Source: Clostridiaceae bacterium (GTDB lineage Bacteria; Bacillota; Clostridia; Lachnospirales; Lachnospiraceae). From it: a DNA stretch of 64,000 nt. A model generated the notes under the pieces. It had not been told where the DNA came from, did not search any database, and saw nothing but the letters and a program-made list of their open reading frames with translations. Both the position numbers and the translations under genes were made by a program. How positions within the stretch are numbered: the first letter of the stretch is position 1; each line of letters starts with the position of its first letter. The DNA lies in NCBI GenBank assembly GCA_902363735.1, contig CABJBA010000004.1, positions 124,001 to 188,000 of the forward strand, read 5' to 3'. Below are positions 1-7,702 of the stretch, piece after piece.

Positions 1-186
1 AGCTAATACATGGTCAAGGTTTTTAAATGTCTGACGAGTTTGGGTTTCAATATCACCTTCGCCAATAAATGTGCCCTCTGAATCATGAGAAAATTGTCCA
101 GAAACATAAATCGTGTCATTCACACGGTAAGCCTGGGAAATACCATGATCCCAAAGATTATGATTATACGTTTTAATATTAACCAT
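1..186 (-). CDS. Rid family protein (RidA/YjgF-like), C-terminus outside window
   Basis: Only the first 62 codons are in the window; the gene runs off the left edge. ATG at 186 follows a GGAG-type ribosome binding site in the purine-rich stretch just upstream. The visible part has the Rid beginning: a short strand, a DHGISQAYRV segment where RidA has its GPYSQ loop, then IYVSGQFSHD. Rid proteins form trimers that hydrolyse reactive enamines/imines, but the active-site Arg lies beyond the window, so deaminase activity cannot be judged. It is divergent from an HxlR regulator 105 bp away, which probably controls it. Confidence 0.75.
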   Translation of the reverse strand, partial: MVNIKTYNHNLWDHGISQAYRVNDTIYVSGQFSHDSEGTFIGEGDIETQTRQTFKNLDHVLA

Positions 187-243
187 TTCTTCTCTCCTCT
201 ACTTTAAAGTAAATTTAGTATAACAACACTGTGAATAAAAATA

Positions 244-270
244 TAGTACGCACTTTATTGATAGGTACTA
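244..270. promoter_or_regulatory. inverted repeat TAGTAC-N15-GTACTA, candidate HxlR operator
   Basis: Perfect 6-bp arms (244-249 and 265-270) lie in the 105-bp divergent region between the Rid gene and the HxlR gene. HxlR dimers bind inverted repeats in such divergent promoters, so autoregulation plus control of the Rid gene is a reasonable inference. Confidence 0.4.
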
Positions 271-291
271 TTAGAAAGGATAGTGTCAATT

Positions 292-633
292 ATGGGAATG
301 GCTCAATATAAGGGTCAAGTGAAAAACATTCAGGATACACCTTTTGGATACACCTTGTCGTTAATTGGCGGTAAATGGAAAATGGTTATCATATACCTCT
401 TAGCAGAAAACCAGCCAATCCGTTTTAATGACCTAAAAAGACAAATCGGCTCAATTACATTTAAAATTTTAAGTTCGCAACTGAAAGAACTGGAATCAGA
501 TGGTTTGATAGACCGAAAAGAGTATCCTCAAATTCCTCCAAAAGTTGAATATCGTCTGACAGCTAAGGCAGAAACGCTCTTGCCTGTTTTGGAGGGATTA
601 TGCGAATGGGGAGCAAAGAATCAAAATAAATAA
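292..633 (+). CDS. HxlR family winged-helix transcriptional regulator
   Basis: A 113-aa protein with the complete HxlR domain: LSLIGGKWKMVIIYLL (helix 1), the FNDLKRQIG recognition region, LSSQLKELESDGLIDRKEY and the wing PPKVEYRLT. HxlR proteins are small dimeric repressors or activators, several sensing aldehydes or quinones through an N-terminal Cys; that Cys is missing here and the only Cys is near the C-terminus. GTG 283 is just 2 nt from the AAAGGA site, so ATG 292 (11 nt) is preferred; ATG 298 is also possible. Its likely target is the divergent Rid gene. Confidence 0.85.
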   Translation: MGMAQYKGQVKNIQDTPFGYTLSLIGGKWKMVIIYLLAENQPIRFNDLKRQIGSITFKILSSQLKELESDGLIDRKEYPQIPPKVEYRLTAKAETLLPVLEGLCEWGAKNQNK

Positions 634-841
634 CTACTCCATGGTATCCAATCGGAACGGCGTATTGAGGGAGAAAACCTGATATGCCGCTGGTTTGAGC
701 ATATCCTGAAGCTACACCATATCCGGTGCAAAGGCAGTTTCTGTACCTTATCCTTTTTTAAGGGACTTTGTCAACAGGTCCACTTTAAAATGGACTCAAT
801 CTCTTATATACATTGAAAAACTATCACAGGTACCCAATTTA
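634..841. other. intergenic region between convergent genes, no recognisable gene
   Basis: A plus-frame stretch of about 50 codons without a stop (roughly 652-803) has no start codon or ribosome binding site and no family I recognise. It may be debris of a lost gene. No strong terminator hairpin is visible for either neighbour. Confidence 0.4.
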
Positions 842-1861
842 CTAAAATTTCAGAATAACCTTTAACATGTTTGCTGCATTTGCATCTAATTCTGCAAAAG
901 CTTTGTCAGCATCATCAAATGAAAATTCATGAGTCACTATTTTATCCAAATTCCTGACTTTTCCGCTTTTAATAATTTGAATGACTTCTTCAAAGTCCTC
1001 TTTAGTGGCATTACGTGATCCCATAATATCCATCTCTTTCCTTTGGATGGTGGTAAAATTAAAGTCGGCATTCTTCTTTCCTACCCCTATAATAATGGTT
1101 CTCCCATGAAAGGCAACAGCATCCACACTGTTTTGAAATGTGGAAGGAAGGCCTACTGCTTCAATCGTAATATCAAATCCATTTCCTCCCGTTGCTGCCA
1201 TTGCTTTTTCTATAAAAGTATCATTATTATCATTTATAATAATACCATCAATTCCAAAGTTCTCAGCATACTGAAGTTTTGCTTCTGCAACATCACACAT
1301 AAAAACTTTTGCTCCCGCCAGCTTTGCCGAAATAGCAGCAAATACACCGATTGTACCAGCCCCTATTACTAACACGGTTTCACCAGGTTGAACTTTTGCT
1401 CTTTTAACACCATGATAGCTGATACAGAAGGGTTCTATGATTGACATCTGCCTTGCAGACAGATCCTGACTCTTATAAAGGCGCTCTGCCGGCATGGTCA
1501 GATATTCCATAAACCCACCGTCTCTCTGTACGCCCATGGTTTCATTTCCCGTACAGCAATTCACAAATCCTCTTCTGCAGGAGTAACAGGTGCCACAGTT
1601 AAAGTATGGATTTGCAGTAACGATATCTCCTTTATTTAAGTCTAAATCATTGTCATCTATGTCAACAATCACTGCCGAGAATTCATGCCCAGGAATCACC
1701 GGATATTTTGCATATGCCAGGGTTCCCCGGTAAGTATTAAGGTCACTGCCGCATATACCGCCATATAGCAGCTTTAACAGCGCTTCTCCTTTTTTTCTGA
1801 CGGGTTTTTCCATTTCCTTAACTTTAACTGCTTTCGGCTTTTCAATCTCTATATATTTCAT
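842..1861 (-). CDS. zinc-dependent medium-chain alcohol/polyol dehydrogenase
   Basis: A 339-aa MDR-family dehydrogenase of the threonine/sorbitol dehydrogenase group. Catalytic zinc ligands are visible as C37 in ICGSD and in PGHEF; the four-Cys structural zinc lobe is NCGTCYSCRRGFVNCC; the Rossmann glycine motif is VIGAGTIG. It would oxidise a secondary hydroxyl of a polyol or hydroxy acid with NAD(P). ATG 1861 is chosen because AGGAGG lies 7 nt upstream; an upstream ATG would run into the SDR gene. Last gene of the six-gene operon, 11 nt after the SDR stop. The substrate is not evident. Confidence 0.85.
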   Translation of the reverse strand: MKYIEIEKPKAVKVKEMEKPVRKKGEALLKLLYGGICGSDLNTYRGTLAYAKYPVIPGHEFSAVIVDIDDNDLDLNKGDIVTANPYFNCGTCYSCRRGFVNCCTGNETMGVQRDGGFMEYLTMPAERLYKSQDLSARQMSIIEPFCISYHGVKRAKVQPGETVLVIGAGTIGVFAAISAKLAGAKVFMCDVAEAKLQYAENFGIDGIIINDNNDTFIEKAMAATGGNGFDITIEAVGLPSTFQNSVDAVAFHGRTIIIGVGKKNADFNFTTIQRKEMDIMGSRNATKEDFEEVIQIIKSGKVRNLDKIVTHEFSFDDADKAFAELDANAANMLKVILKF

Positions 1862-1872
1862 CTTTTTGCCTC

Positions 1873-2637
1873 CTAGAATCCGATTAAAGCACCGCCATCT
1901 ACTGGTAAGCACACGCCTGTTATAAACTTAGCTGCTGGTGATGAAAGATATACGGCCGCCCAGCCGATATCTGCAGGCTCGCCCACTTTATTCATTGGTG
2001 TACGTCCAAGAATTTTTGCTTTTCTCTCCGGATCGTTATCGGTTGCTTTTCTGAACATGGGAGTATCAATCCAGCCTGGAGCTATTGCATTTACCCGCAC
2101 CCCATCATTGCTGATTTCAGAAGATAATGTTCTTACCATTCCCAGATACCCGGCTTTTGCCGTAGAATATCCCATCACATAGGGCTGTCCGATAAAGCTG
2201 GTCATGCTCGCCTGAAAGATAATACTGGCCTCCCCTAATTTTCTCATATGAGGAACAAATGCCTTCGTCATAGCAAAAGCACCCACCAAGTGTACATTTA
2301 ACACACTTTCAAAATCTGCTACGGTCATTTCCTCAATGGGTTTCTTGCAATGATTACCGGCATTATTTACTAAAATGCTAATATCTCCTTGCTCCTCAAT
2401 AATTTTATCTGCTAACTCTTGGGTCTTTTCCGTATCTGTAATATTAAACTGATAATATGCCGCCTTGTCACCATAAGAGCCAAGGTTCTGATTAAACACC
2501 TCTTGGGAATCCATACTGACTACCACAACTTTTGCTCCTGAGGCAATCATACACTCCGCAATTGATAGCCCTAATCCTGTTGTTCCTCCTGTAATAACCG
2601 CCGTTTTTCCTGCAAGTGAAAACATATTACTGCTCAT
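1873..2637 (-). CDS. short-chain dehydrogenase/reductase (gluconate 5-dehydrogenase/KduD-like)
   Basis: A 254-aa classical SDR. The cofactor motif TGGTTGLG is at residues 16-23, NNAG at 91-94, catalytic S144, Y157 and K161 (YSTAK), and the C-terminal PVDGG. Classical SDRs of this type reduce or oxidise keto/hydroxy sugars and sugar acids in the cytoplasm. ATG 2637 is preferred over 2643, since AAGGAG would be only about 2 nt from the latter. It lies between the LDH2-type and zinc dehydrogenase genes, so the operon carries three different oxidoreductases. Confidence 0.85.
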   Translation of the reverse strand: MSSNMFSLAGKTAVITGGTTGLGLSIAECMIASGAKVVVVSMDSQEVFNQNLGSYGDKAAYYQFNITDTEKTQELADKIIEEQGDISILVNNAGNHCKKPIEEMTVADFESVLNVHLVGAFAMTKAFVPHMRKLGEASIIFQASMTSFIGQPYVMGYSTAKAGYLGMVRTLSSEISNDGVRVNAIAPGWIDTPMFRKATDNDPERKAKILGRTPMNKVGEPADIGWAAVYLSSPAAKFITGVCLPVDGGALIGF

Positions 2638-2683
2638 CTTCATTTCTCCTTTTTAATTGGTAATTTAAATAAATGCTGCATCC

Positions 2684-3706
2684 CTATAATTGATCAGTCA
2701 CTCCAAGCTCCTGAGCTAATTGATTGAGTTTCTCAACAACTTCAGCTATAACCATAACTTCTGTTTCTTGCTTAAATCTGCTCTCAAAAGCTCGTTCACC
2801 AGGCATCCTTATGCTTTCAAATCCTGGTTTTAATTTTGAAGCTTTCAATTCTTTAATCCGCTCATCTACGCCTTTGACGAAATCTTCATATTCAGAAAAC
2901 GCATTAATGTTCAGTGTGCAAAATACTTGTGCTGGACCTTCCGCCTCATCTAAAGCCCGTTCACCGGTGGCTCCTCCAAATAACGTTCCGGATAATAAGT
3001 CAATCACAAGTGACATTCCAAAACCTTTGTATCCTCCTGCCGGCTGAACTGTGTGAACACTGTCAATATCTGTCGTTTCTTCACCATTGCAATCAAATGC
3101 CCACCCTTCAGGTACGGTTGTTTTTCCCTGGCTGCGAAGATTTAATATTCTTCCAAGTGCCACGTTACTTTGTGCCATATCTAAAACAATTGGAGCCTGT
3201 TCATTAGCCGGTATTGCGATGGATAAAGGATTGTTGCCAATTAACTTATCCGTTCCTCCCCAAGGTGCCATGGTTGAAGCTCCCGTTGAGGTAACTACCC
3301 CAACCATTCGCTCTTTCTGTGCCATCTCAGCATAATAGGCACCGGCGGCAAAATGACTGCTGTGCTTTACTGCCACTAACCCGATTCCATATTTCTTAGC
3401 TTGTTCCATTGATCTCTTCATTGCATAATGCCCAATCACCTGGCCATTGCTATGCAGACCATCCCAGACTTCCACAGCACCTGATGTTCTTATTACCTCC
3501 CATTGAACGTCCGGTCTCATAATACCCTGCTGTATTAGGCTTATATACCGAAGCAGACAGCTTACACCATGGGACTGCACTCCCCGCTGCTCAGTTTCTA
3601 TCAAAACATCCGCAATAATTTTAGAATCTTCAACCGGGACGTCAACCGCCTTTAGCAGCTCTATGCAAAATTGCTTTAGCATTTGGATTTGAATTTTTTT
3701 CTCCAT
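2684..3706 (-). CDS. LDH2-family (malate/L-lactate/sulfolactate type) dehydrogenase
   Basis: A 340-aa member of the LDH2/malate dehydrogenase family (AllD, DpkA, ComC), structurally unrelated to classical LDH. Visible hallmarks are RGVQSHGV near residue 41, VKHSSHFAAGAYY, NPLSIAIP and the conserved GGYKGFGMSL. These enzymes use NAD(P) to interconvert 2-hydroxy and 2-oxo acids. AGGAGG precedes ATG 3706. Its position beside a split altronate-dehydratase-type pair suggests work on a hydroxy acid. ComC in this family is a sulfolactate dehydrogenase, one reading of the operon. Confidence 0.83.
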   Translation of the reverse strand: MEKKIQIQMLKQFCIELLKAVDVPVEDSKIIADVLIETEQRGVQSHGVSCLLRYISLIQQGIMRPDVQWEVIRTSGAVEVWDGLHSNGQVIGHYAMKRSMEQAKKYGIGLVAVKHSSHFAAGAYYAEMAQKERMVGVVTSTGASTMAPWGGTDKLIGNNPLSIAIPANEQAPIVLDMAQSNVALGRILNLRSQGKTTVPEGWAFDCNGEETTDIDSVHTVQPAGGYKGFGMSLVIDLLSGTLFGGATGERALDEAEGPAQVFCTLNINAFSEYEDFVKGVDERIKELKASKLKPGFESIRMPGERAFESRFKQETEVMVIAEVVEKLNQLAQELGVTDQL

Positions 3707-3732
3707 TTTTACCTCCTGTTTTCCTGCAGCAA

Positions 3733-4947
3733 TTAGTAATGATCACATGTCCGGCTGACATTCTTATCCTGATACTTGTACGGGATATAATATTCTTTAT
3801 GACCAAGTTTTTCACTTTTTGACATGCTGCCGGATGCCACATCAATGACTAATTGTGCCAACTCCATCTTAACCTCTTCCTGGGTTGCAATACCACTAAG
3901 TACTTTTCCTGCGTCAAAATCCATATCTTCATTCATTCTTTCATATGTGCCGCTATTACCGGTAATCTTTATAACTGGGGAAATGGCAGAGCCCACCACA
4001 TTTCCTCTTCCTGTTACCAGAAATGTAATGTGGCTGCCGCAAGAAATCAAATCCATCAATCCCTCATTGTCATTAGGATTTGAAATTCCAAACTGCATCC
4101 AATATGGATCTGGCGTTGAATCAAGTAACCATAGCCCTTTATTGGGCACCCCCTGTCCTACCTTCAAAACCCCTTGAATTGGTTTGGACCCGCTTTTTAC
4201 CACTGCTCCCATGCTCTTTTCTTCTATAGTAGTAAGTCCGCCTGCAAAGTTTCCCGGACTGACTGAATACTGACGGACCTGCTTACAGTACTTAAGAGCC
4301 TTATCATAAGTATATTTAATATCCTTAGCCACCTCCTCATTCACTGCTCGCCTGACCAATAAATCATCCAGTCCAATCGCTTCAAGAATCTCTTCAAAAA
4401 TTGCTGTCCCATTATTAGAAATCAGCCAATCAAAGAAGTGCCCTACTACCACATTTCCAGCTAGTCCGCTTGTATAATCACTTCCTCCGCATTCTGCTCC
4501 TATTACTAAGTCTTCCATTGACATCGGCACTTTGGGCACCAGCTTTATCTTTTCCTTTATCTCCCCAAGGATCTCCAGTCCATGACTGATACTCTTTCCG
4601 CTGCCACCCAAATCCTGTATGTAAAACCAGGCTGCTTCTTTGCCTTCTTCCTCTGCAATCTTTGCTAAACGTTCTGGTTGAACATATTCACATCCTAAGC
4701 CTACAGCGAGAATACCGCCTACGTTTGGATGGCGAATTAAAGAAATTAATAAGCGGATTGCGTACTCGTTATCTGTACATCCTTCAAAACCAATTACTTC
4801 CACTTCGCTATCATCCATTTTCCGTACTATCTCTTCAGCAACGAATTTTGAGCATTCTACCGTATAAATAACCAGGATTTTGTTACGAATCCCTTTCTTC
4901 CCATTCTTTCTTTGAAATGCAGACCAATTTACATTTTTCAAATTCAT
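3733..4947 (-). CDS. UxaA/altronate dehydratase family, large catalytic subunit
   Basis: About 404 aa matching the C-terminal catalytic part of altronate/galactarate dehydratases, or SuyB of sulfolactate sulfo-lyase. Family Cys-containing segments include GFEGCTDNEY, VGLGCEYV and GAECGGSDYTSGL, probably metal or Fe-S ligands. The reaction is loss of water, or sulfite, from a 2,3-dihydroxy acid to give a 2-oxo acid. The N-terminal SAF domain is encoded by the preceding gene, so the enzyme is split. ATG 4965 overlaps the upstream stop; an AGAGGT site makes 4947 or 4950 more plausible. Confidence 0.82.
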   Translation of the reverse strand: MNLKNVNWSAFQRKNGKKGIRNKILVIYTVECSKFVAEEIVRKMDDSEVEVIGFEGCTDNEYAIRLLISLIRHPNVGGILAVGLGCEYVQPERLAKIAEEEGKEAAWFYIQDLGGSGKSISHGLEILGEIKEKIKLVPKVPMSMEDLVIGAECGGSDYTSGLAGNVVVGHFFDWLISNNGTAIFEEILEAIGLDDLLVRRAVNEEVAKDIKYTYDKALKYCKQVRQYSVSPGNFAGGLTTIEEKSMGAVVKSGSKPIQGVLKVGQGVPNKGLWLLDSTPDPYWMQFGISNPNDNEGLMDLISCGSHITFLVTGRGNVVGSAISPVIKITGNSGTYERMNEDMDFDAGKVLSGIATQEEVKMELAQLVIDVASGSMSKSEKLGHKEYYIPYKYQDKNVSRTCDHY

Positions 4948-4957
4948 CATCAGACCT

Positions 4958-5290
4958 CTATTCATAACTGATATCCTTAGGCTTTCCTGTCACTGAATCC
5001 AAATGTGAGGAACGTTCATCGTAAAGACTTTCCATACAGTGAAGGCTTACCCATGTCCCTTTTTTTATATCCCGCGTTGCCCGTCCGATGGTGACAGCGT
5101 ATTTAAGAATAAACTCGCCCTCAGAGATATCTTTCGTAGCAATCTTATGCCCTTCCGGAATTTTTTCTAATACAGCCAATGTTTCTTCACTGACACCTCG
5201 TAATTTAATTGTCTCCGTATCAATCTCCATCAGCGCAGTTGCAACATTGTCCTCTGCTTCTATTTTAAAAGCCACCTTCATATTATTCAT
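4958..5290 (-). CDS. SAF-domain small subunit of UxaA-type dehydratase
   Basis: A 110-aa protein matching the N-terminal SAF domain of altronate dehydratase: EGHKIATKDISEGEFILKY and IGRATRDIKKGTWVSLH. In UxaA this domain is fused to the catalytic part; in SuyA and in many split UxaA systems it is separate. It should pair with the adjacent 404-aa subunit, possibly binding substrate carboxylate. AAAGG lies 8 nt before ATG 5290. It is 12 nt downstream of the RraA-like gene and reaches the start region of the large subunit, consistent with translational coupling. Confidence 0.82.
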   Translation of the reverse strand: MNNMKVAFKIEAEDNVATALMEIDTETIKLRGVSEETLAVLEKIPEGHKIATKDISEGEFILKYAVTIGRATRDIKKGTWVSLHCMESLYDERSSHLDSVTGKPKDISYE

Positions 5291-5302
5291 GCATTAACCT
5301 TT

Positions 5303-5968
5303 CTATAAAATCCCGTATGTCGCATAAGCCTCAGTAGAACTCATGCCGCTTTCTACGGCCTTACGAACCATTTTTTCACCAGCTGCTTTCTTTAGGGCTT
5401 GCATAACCACTTCTTCCGCCACCTCTTTAGGAATTGCAATGACACCATCTACATCACCAAAGATAACATCCCCATCTTGAACCGTGGCCTGGCCAATTTC
5501 AATGGGGCATCTAAAATCAACAACCTTTGTTCGTACACTGGAGTCTTGGGCATAACAGCCGCAGGAAAAAACAGGCCAATTCTGTTCTAGTACCTGTGGG
5601 GTATCTCTATGCCAGCCATTTACTACTGCACCAACTGCACCTCTGGATTTAGCCGTTGCTGTCAGTAATTCTCCCCAGTATGCACAGCGCTTGGTTCCTC
5701 CAGTCGCAACATAAATCTCATTCTTCTCCAGCTGATCCAACGCTTCCGTCAGCCGTCCAAAAGGTTTCTCCTGCTTTCCAAAGACATCAATCATCAAAAC
5801 TGTACACGCTTTTCCCGCTAACTTCATGTCATTTGTCAGTGGACGAATCTCCTGGGGAAGAAATTGATGATAATAGCCCAGTTCATCTAAAATATCTCCC
5901 ACCACAGGCGTATAGAGTTTTTCTTTCATCAATTGAAACATCTCATCTTCGTTTTTCCACATATTCAC
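5303..5968 (-). CDS. RraA-like / HMG-CHA aldolase family protein
   Basis: A 221-aa member of the RraA/HMG aldolase fold family. Evidence: [22 protein letters not shown] near the N-terminus, the [27 protein letters not shown] segment and [17 protein letters not shown]. Catabolic members cleave 4-hydroxy-2-oxo-diacids or decarboxylate oxaloacetate with Mg2+. First gene of the operon, 12 nt before the SAF gene. The start is taken as GTG 5968 because the GGAGGT site is 7 nt away; the in-frame ATG two codons later is too far. It may act on the 2-oxo acid made by the split dehydratase. Confidence 0.8.
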   Translation of the reverse strand: MNMWKNEDEMFQLMKEKLYTPVVGDILDELGYYHQFLPQEIRPLTNDMKLAGKACTVLMIDVFGKQEKPFGRLTEALDQLEKNEIYVATGGTKRCAYWGELLTATAKSRGAVGAVVNGWHRDTPQVLEQNWPVFSCGCYAQDSSVRTKVVDFRCPIEIGQATVQDGDVIFGDVDGVIAIPKEVAEEVVMQALKKAAGEKMVRKAVESGMSSTEAYATYGIL

Positions 5969-6000
5969 TTTAATTACCTCCAGTTTATTGCAAATTTATT

Positions 6001-6030
6001 GTATACTATATTGTATACTCAGTTGTATAC
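6001..6030. promoter_or_regulatory. three GTATAC palindromes at 12-bp period, probable GntR-type operator
   Basis: GTATAC occurs at 6001-6006, 6013-6018 and 6025-6030, exactly 12 bp apart. It covers the predicted transcription start of the minus-strand operon, just downstream of its -10 box, which fits repression. GTATAC-centred sites are typical of FadR-subfamily GntR regulators. No gntR gene is in the window, so the regulator would act from elsewhere. Confidence 0.6.
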
Positions 6031-6034
6031 ATCA

Positions 6035-6063
6035 ATGTTATCACTTCTTTTTTTCTATGTCAA
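6035..6063 (-). promoter_or_regulatory. sigma-A-type promoter of the sugar/hydroxy-acid operon
   Basis: On the minus strand TTGACA (6063-6058), a 17-bp spacer and TAACAT (6040-6035). The start point would fall near 6028, inside the triple GTATAC array, 60 nt before the RraA-like start codon. Confidence 0.6.
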
Positions 6064-6194
6064 TCCCTAATAACCAACTTATAATTATCTATAATACACG
6101 CCCCACTTATTAACTGTTTCTGCCTGATATTTCTGAATAATATTCTTACGCCTGCAAATAATAAGTCCATTAATATAATACGAGGAGAATGATT

Positions 6195-6344
6195 ATGGCA
6201 AAAGATTCACAGCTTGACCCAAAACCCGTTCGCAAAAAAAAAGCCAACGGCGGCCCTACTATGGCTGAGAGCGCATTAGACGGAGAAAGTCGAAATAATA
6301 AAAAGCAATCCGGCAGCCGCCACAAGCCCGGTAATGACAGATAA
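6195..6344 (+). CDS. small highly charged hypothetical protein (49 aa)
   Basis: A 49-codon frame with GAGGAG 7 nt before ATG. The product is rich in Lys, Arg, Asp, Asn, Gly and Ser, contains PVRKKKANGGPTMAESAL, and ends in SRHKPGNDR; it has no hydrophobic segment and is likely disordered, reminiscent of small acid-soluble/DNA-associated proteins, but I do not recognise it. It stands alone between two divergently oriented loci. The good ribosome binding site and biased composition make it a credible real gene. Confidence 0.5.
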   Translation: MAKDSQLDPKPVRKKKANGGPTMAESALDGESRNNKKQSGSRHKPGNDR

Positions 6345-6392
6345 TCAGCTCACATGCAGCAACTATGTCGGTGTGATTAAACTGCCGGACAT

Positions 6393-6442
6393 GAAACAAA
6401 AAAAAGCAAACGGCATGATCATAATCGACCATGCCGTTTGCT
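6393..6442 (-). terminator. intrinsic terminator of znuA
   Basis: Perfect 13-bp stem (6405-6417 with 6430-6442), 12-nt loop, followed on the minus strand by a run of T interrupted once (6404 downward). It lies about 85 bp after the znuA stop. Confidence 0.8.
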
Positions 6443-6525
6443 GTACAAATACTTATTTATTGAGAACGTGCCTTAGGAGAATCTGGTTTTAATTACACAC
6501 ATGTATACTTATCATTACCACCTGC

Positions 6526-7551
6526 TTATGAATTACCAGTCAGGCTGTTATAGATTTTAAACAAATTGCTTTCCATACGCTCCAGATATGTCATATTATC
6601 CTGGGCGCTTTCCATTGTGTAGACAGTCTCCACCTCTGCGCCGACTTCAGTAGCAAGAGTTTGGGAAACAGCCGGACTTACCATTTCTTCTGCAAAAATA
6701 GTGGTTACACTGTTTTCCCTGCAGTATTCAACCAACTGGGTTAATTGCTTGGCAGAAGGTTCCCCGTCAGCAAAAACATCTCTTACGCTGTTTTGCTCCA
6801 GGCCAAAGTCCCGGCAAAGATATGCAAACGCGGCATGCCCTGTTACAAAAGTATTTTTCTCTGCAGACTGGAATTTATCCTCATATTCTTTATAGAGATT
6901 TTCCAGCTGGGATATATAATCATTGCTGTTTTGCTCGTAATAGTCTTTGTTGGAAGGATCCACCTGAACAAGCGCATCTTTAATATTATTCACTTCGGTC
7001 TGTGCTCCTTTTAAGCTCAGCCACAAATGAGGATCGTACTTTCCATGAGAGTGTTCGTCTTCTTCGCCTTCTTCGTGATCTGCCTCTTCTGCATGATCCC
7101 CGTCTTCTTCATGATCTTCCCTCTCAATGACGTCGGCCCCTTTAGACGCTTCCACCACAATCAGTTCTGTGTTATTGGCAGCAGAAATTGCTTCCTCTAC
7201 CCAGCCCTCCATTCCAAGACCATTGTAAACAAAAACCTGAGCAGCGCTTATTCCTGCCAGATCCTGGGCCTTTGGTTCAAAATCGTGGGCCTCTGTTCCT
7301 GCCGGAATAATGGTTGAAATTTCAACCTTGTCCTTTCCAACAGCCTCTACAAACTCTTTCATAGCATCAAAGGTGACGCTGACCTTTATCCTGCTTTCTT
7401 CCGGTGCTCCTGTGGATTCTGCGCTGCTTTCCACTGTACTGCTTTCTTTTGCTGCAGTTGTGGAACTGCTCTCCTGCCCTTTATTACCGCAGCCGGAAAT
7501 GCTCACTGCTGCAATCAGGCATAACAGCATAGCCGCCTTTCTTTTTAACAT
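6526..7551 (-). CDS. znuA: zinc ABC transporter substrate-binding lipoprotein
   Basis: A 341-aa cluster A-I metal-binding lipoprotein. The N-terminus has Lys/Arg, a hydrophobic stretch and lipobox SGC, so it is anchored outside the membrane. Visible are AGTEAHDFEPKAQD with the first His ligand, a His/Asp/Glu-rich loop near residues 145-175 typical of zinc rather than manganese binders, DPHLWLSLKGA and TGHAAFAYLCRDFG. It delivers Zn2+ to the divergent znuCB products. ATG 7551 has AGGAGG 9 nt upstream; a longer frame lacks a site. Zur-like palindromes precede it. Confidence 0.92.
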   Translation of the reverse strand: MLKRKAAMLLCLIAAVSISGCGNKGQESSSTTAAKESSTVESSAESTGAPEESRIKVSVTFDAMKEFVEAVGKDKVEISTIIPAGTEAHDFEPKAQDLAGISAAQVFVYNGLGMEGWVEEAISAANNTELIVVEASKGADVIEREDHEEDGDHAEEADHEEGEEDEHSHGKYDPHLWLSLKGAQTEVNNIKDALVQVDPSNKDYYEQNSNDYISQLENLYKEYEDKFQSAEKNTFVTGHAAFAYLCRDFGLEQNSVRDVFADGEPSAKQLTQLVEYCRENSVTTIFAEEMVSPAVSQTLATEVGAEVETVYTMESAQDNMTYLERMESNLFKIYNSLTGNS

Positions 7552-7576
7552 AAATAGATTCCTCCTAAATTTTACT

Positions 7577-7597
7577 TGCAAATGGTTCTTATTTGCA
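7577..7597. promoter_or_regulatory. Zur-type operator 1 (znuA side)
   Basis: TGCAAAT-N7-ATTTGCA inverted repeat with perfect 7-bp arms, 26 bp upstream of the znuA start. It shares its arms with operator 2 and resembles the AAATNNNNNNATTT core of Fur/Zur boxes. A Zur gene lies in the divergent operon. Confidence 0.75.
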
Positions 7598-7637
7598 TTT
7601 ATAATATATGATAACGATCCGGAATATATTTGTCAAG

Positions 7638-7658
7638 TGCAAATGAATCGCATTTGCA
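7638..7658. promoter_or_regulatory. Zur-type operator 2 (znuC side)
   Basis: TGCAAATG-N5-CATTTGCA with perfect 8-bp arms, 45 bp upstream of znuC. Together with operator 1 it gives each divergent transcript its own Zur site. A further TTGCAAAT half-site lies at 9239-9246, before zur. Confidence 0.75.
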
Positions 7659-7702
7659 ACAATAAAAGGATTAATAATTCTCATTTAGAAAGGGCATTAC
7701 TT

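Noticed and set aside
634..841. Insertion-sequence remnant
   Set aside because: No terminal inverted repeats, target duplication or recognisable transposase segment.
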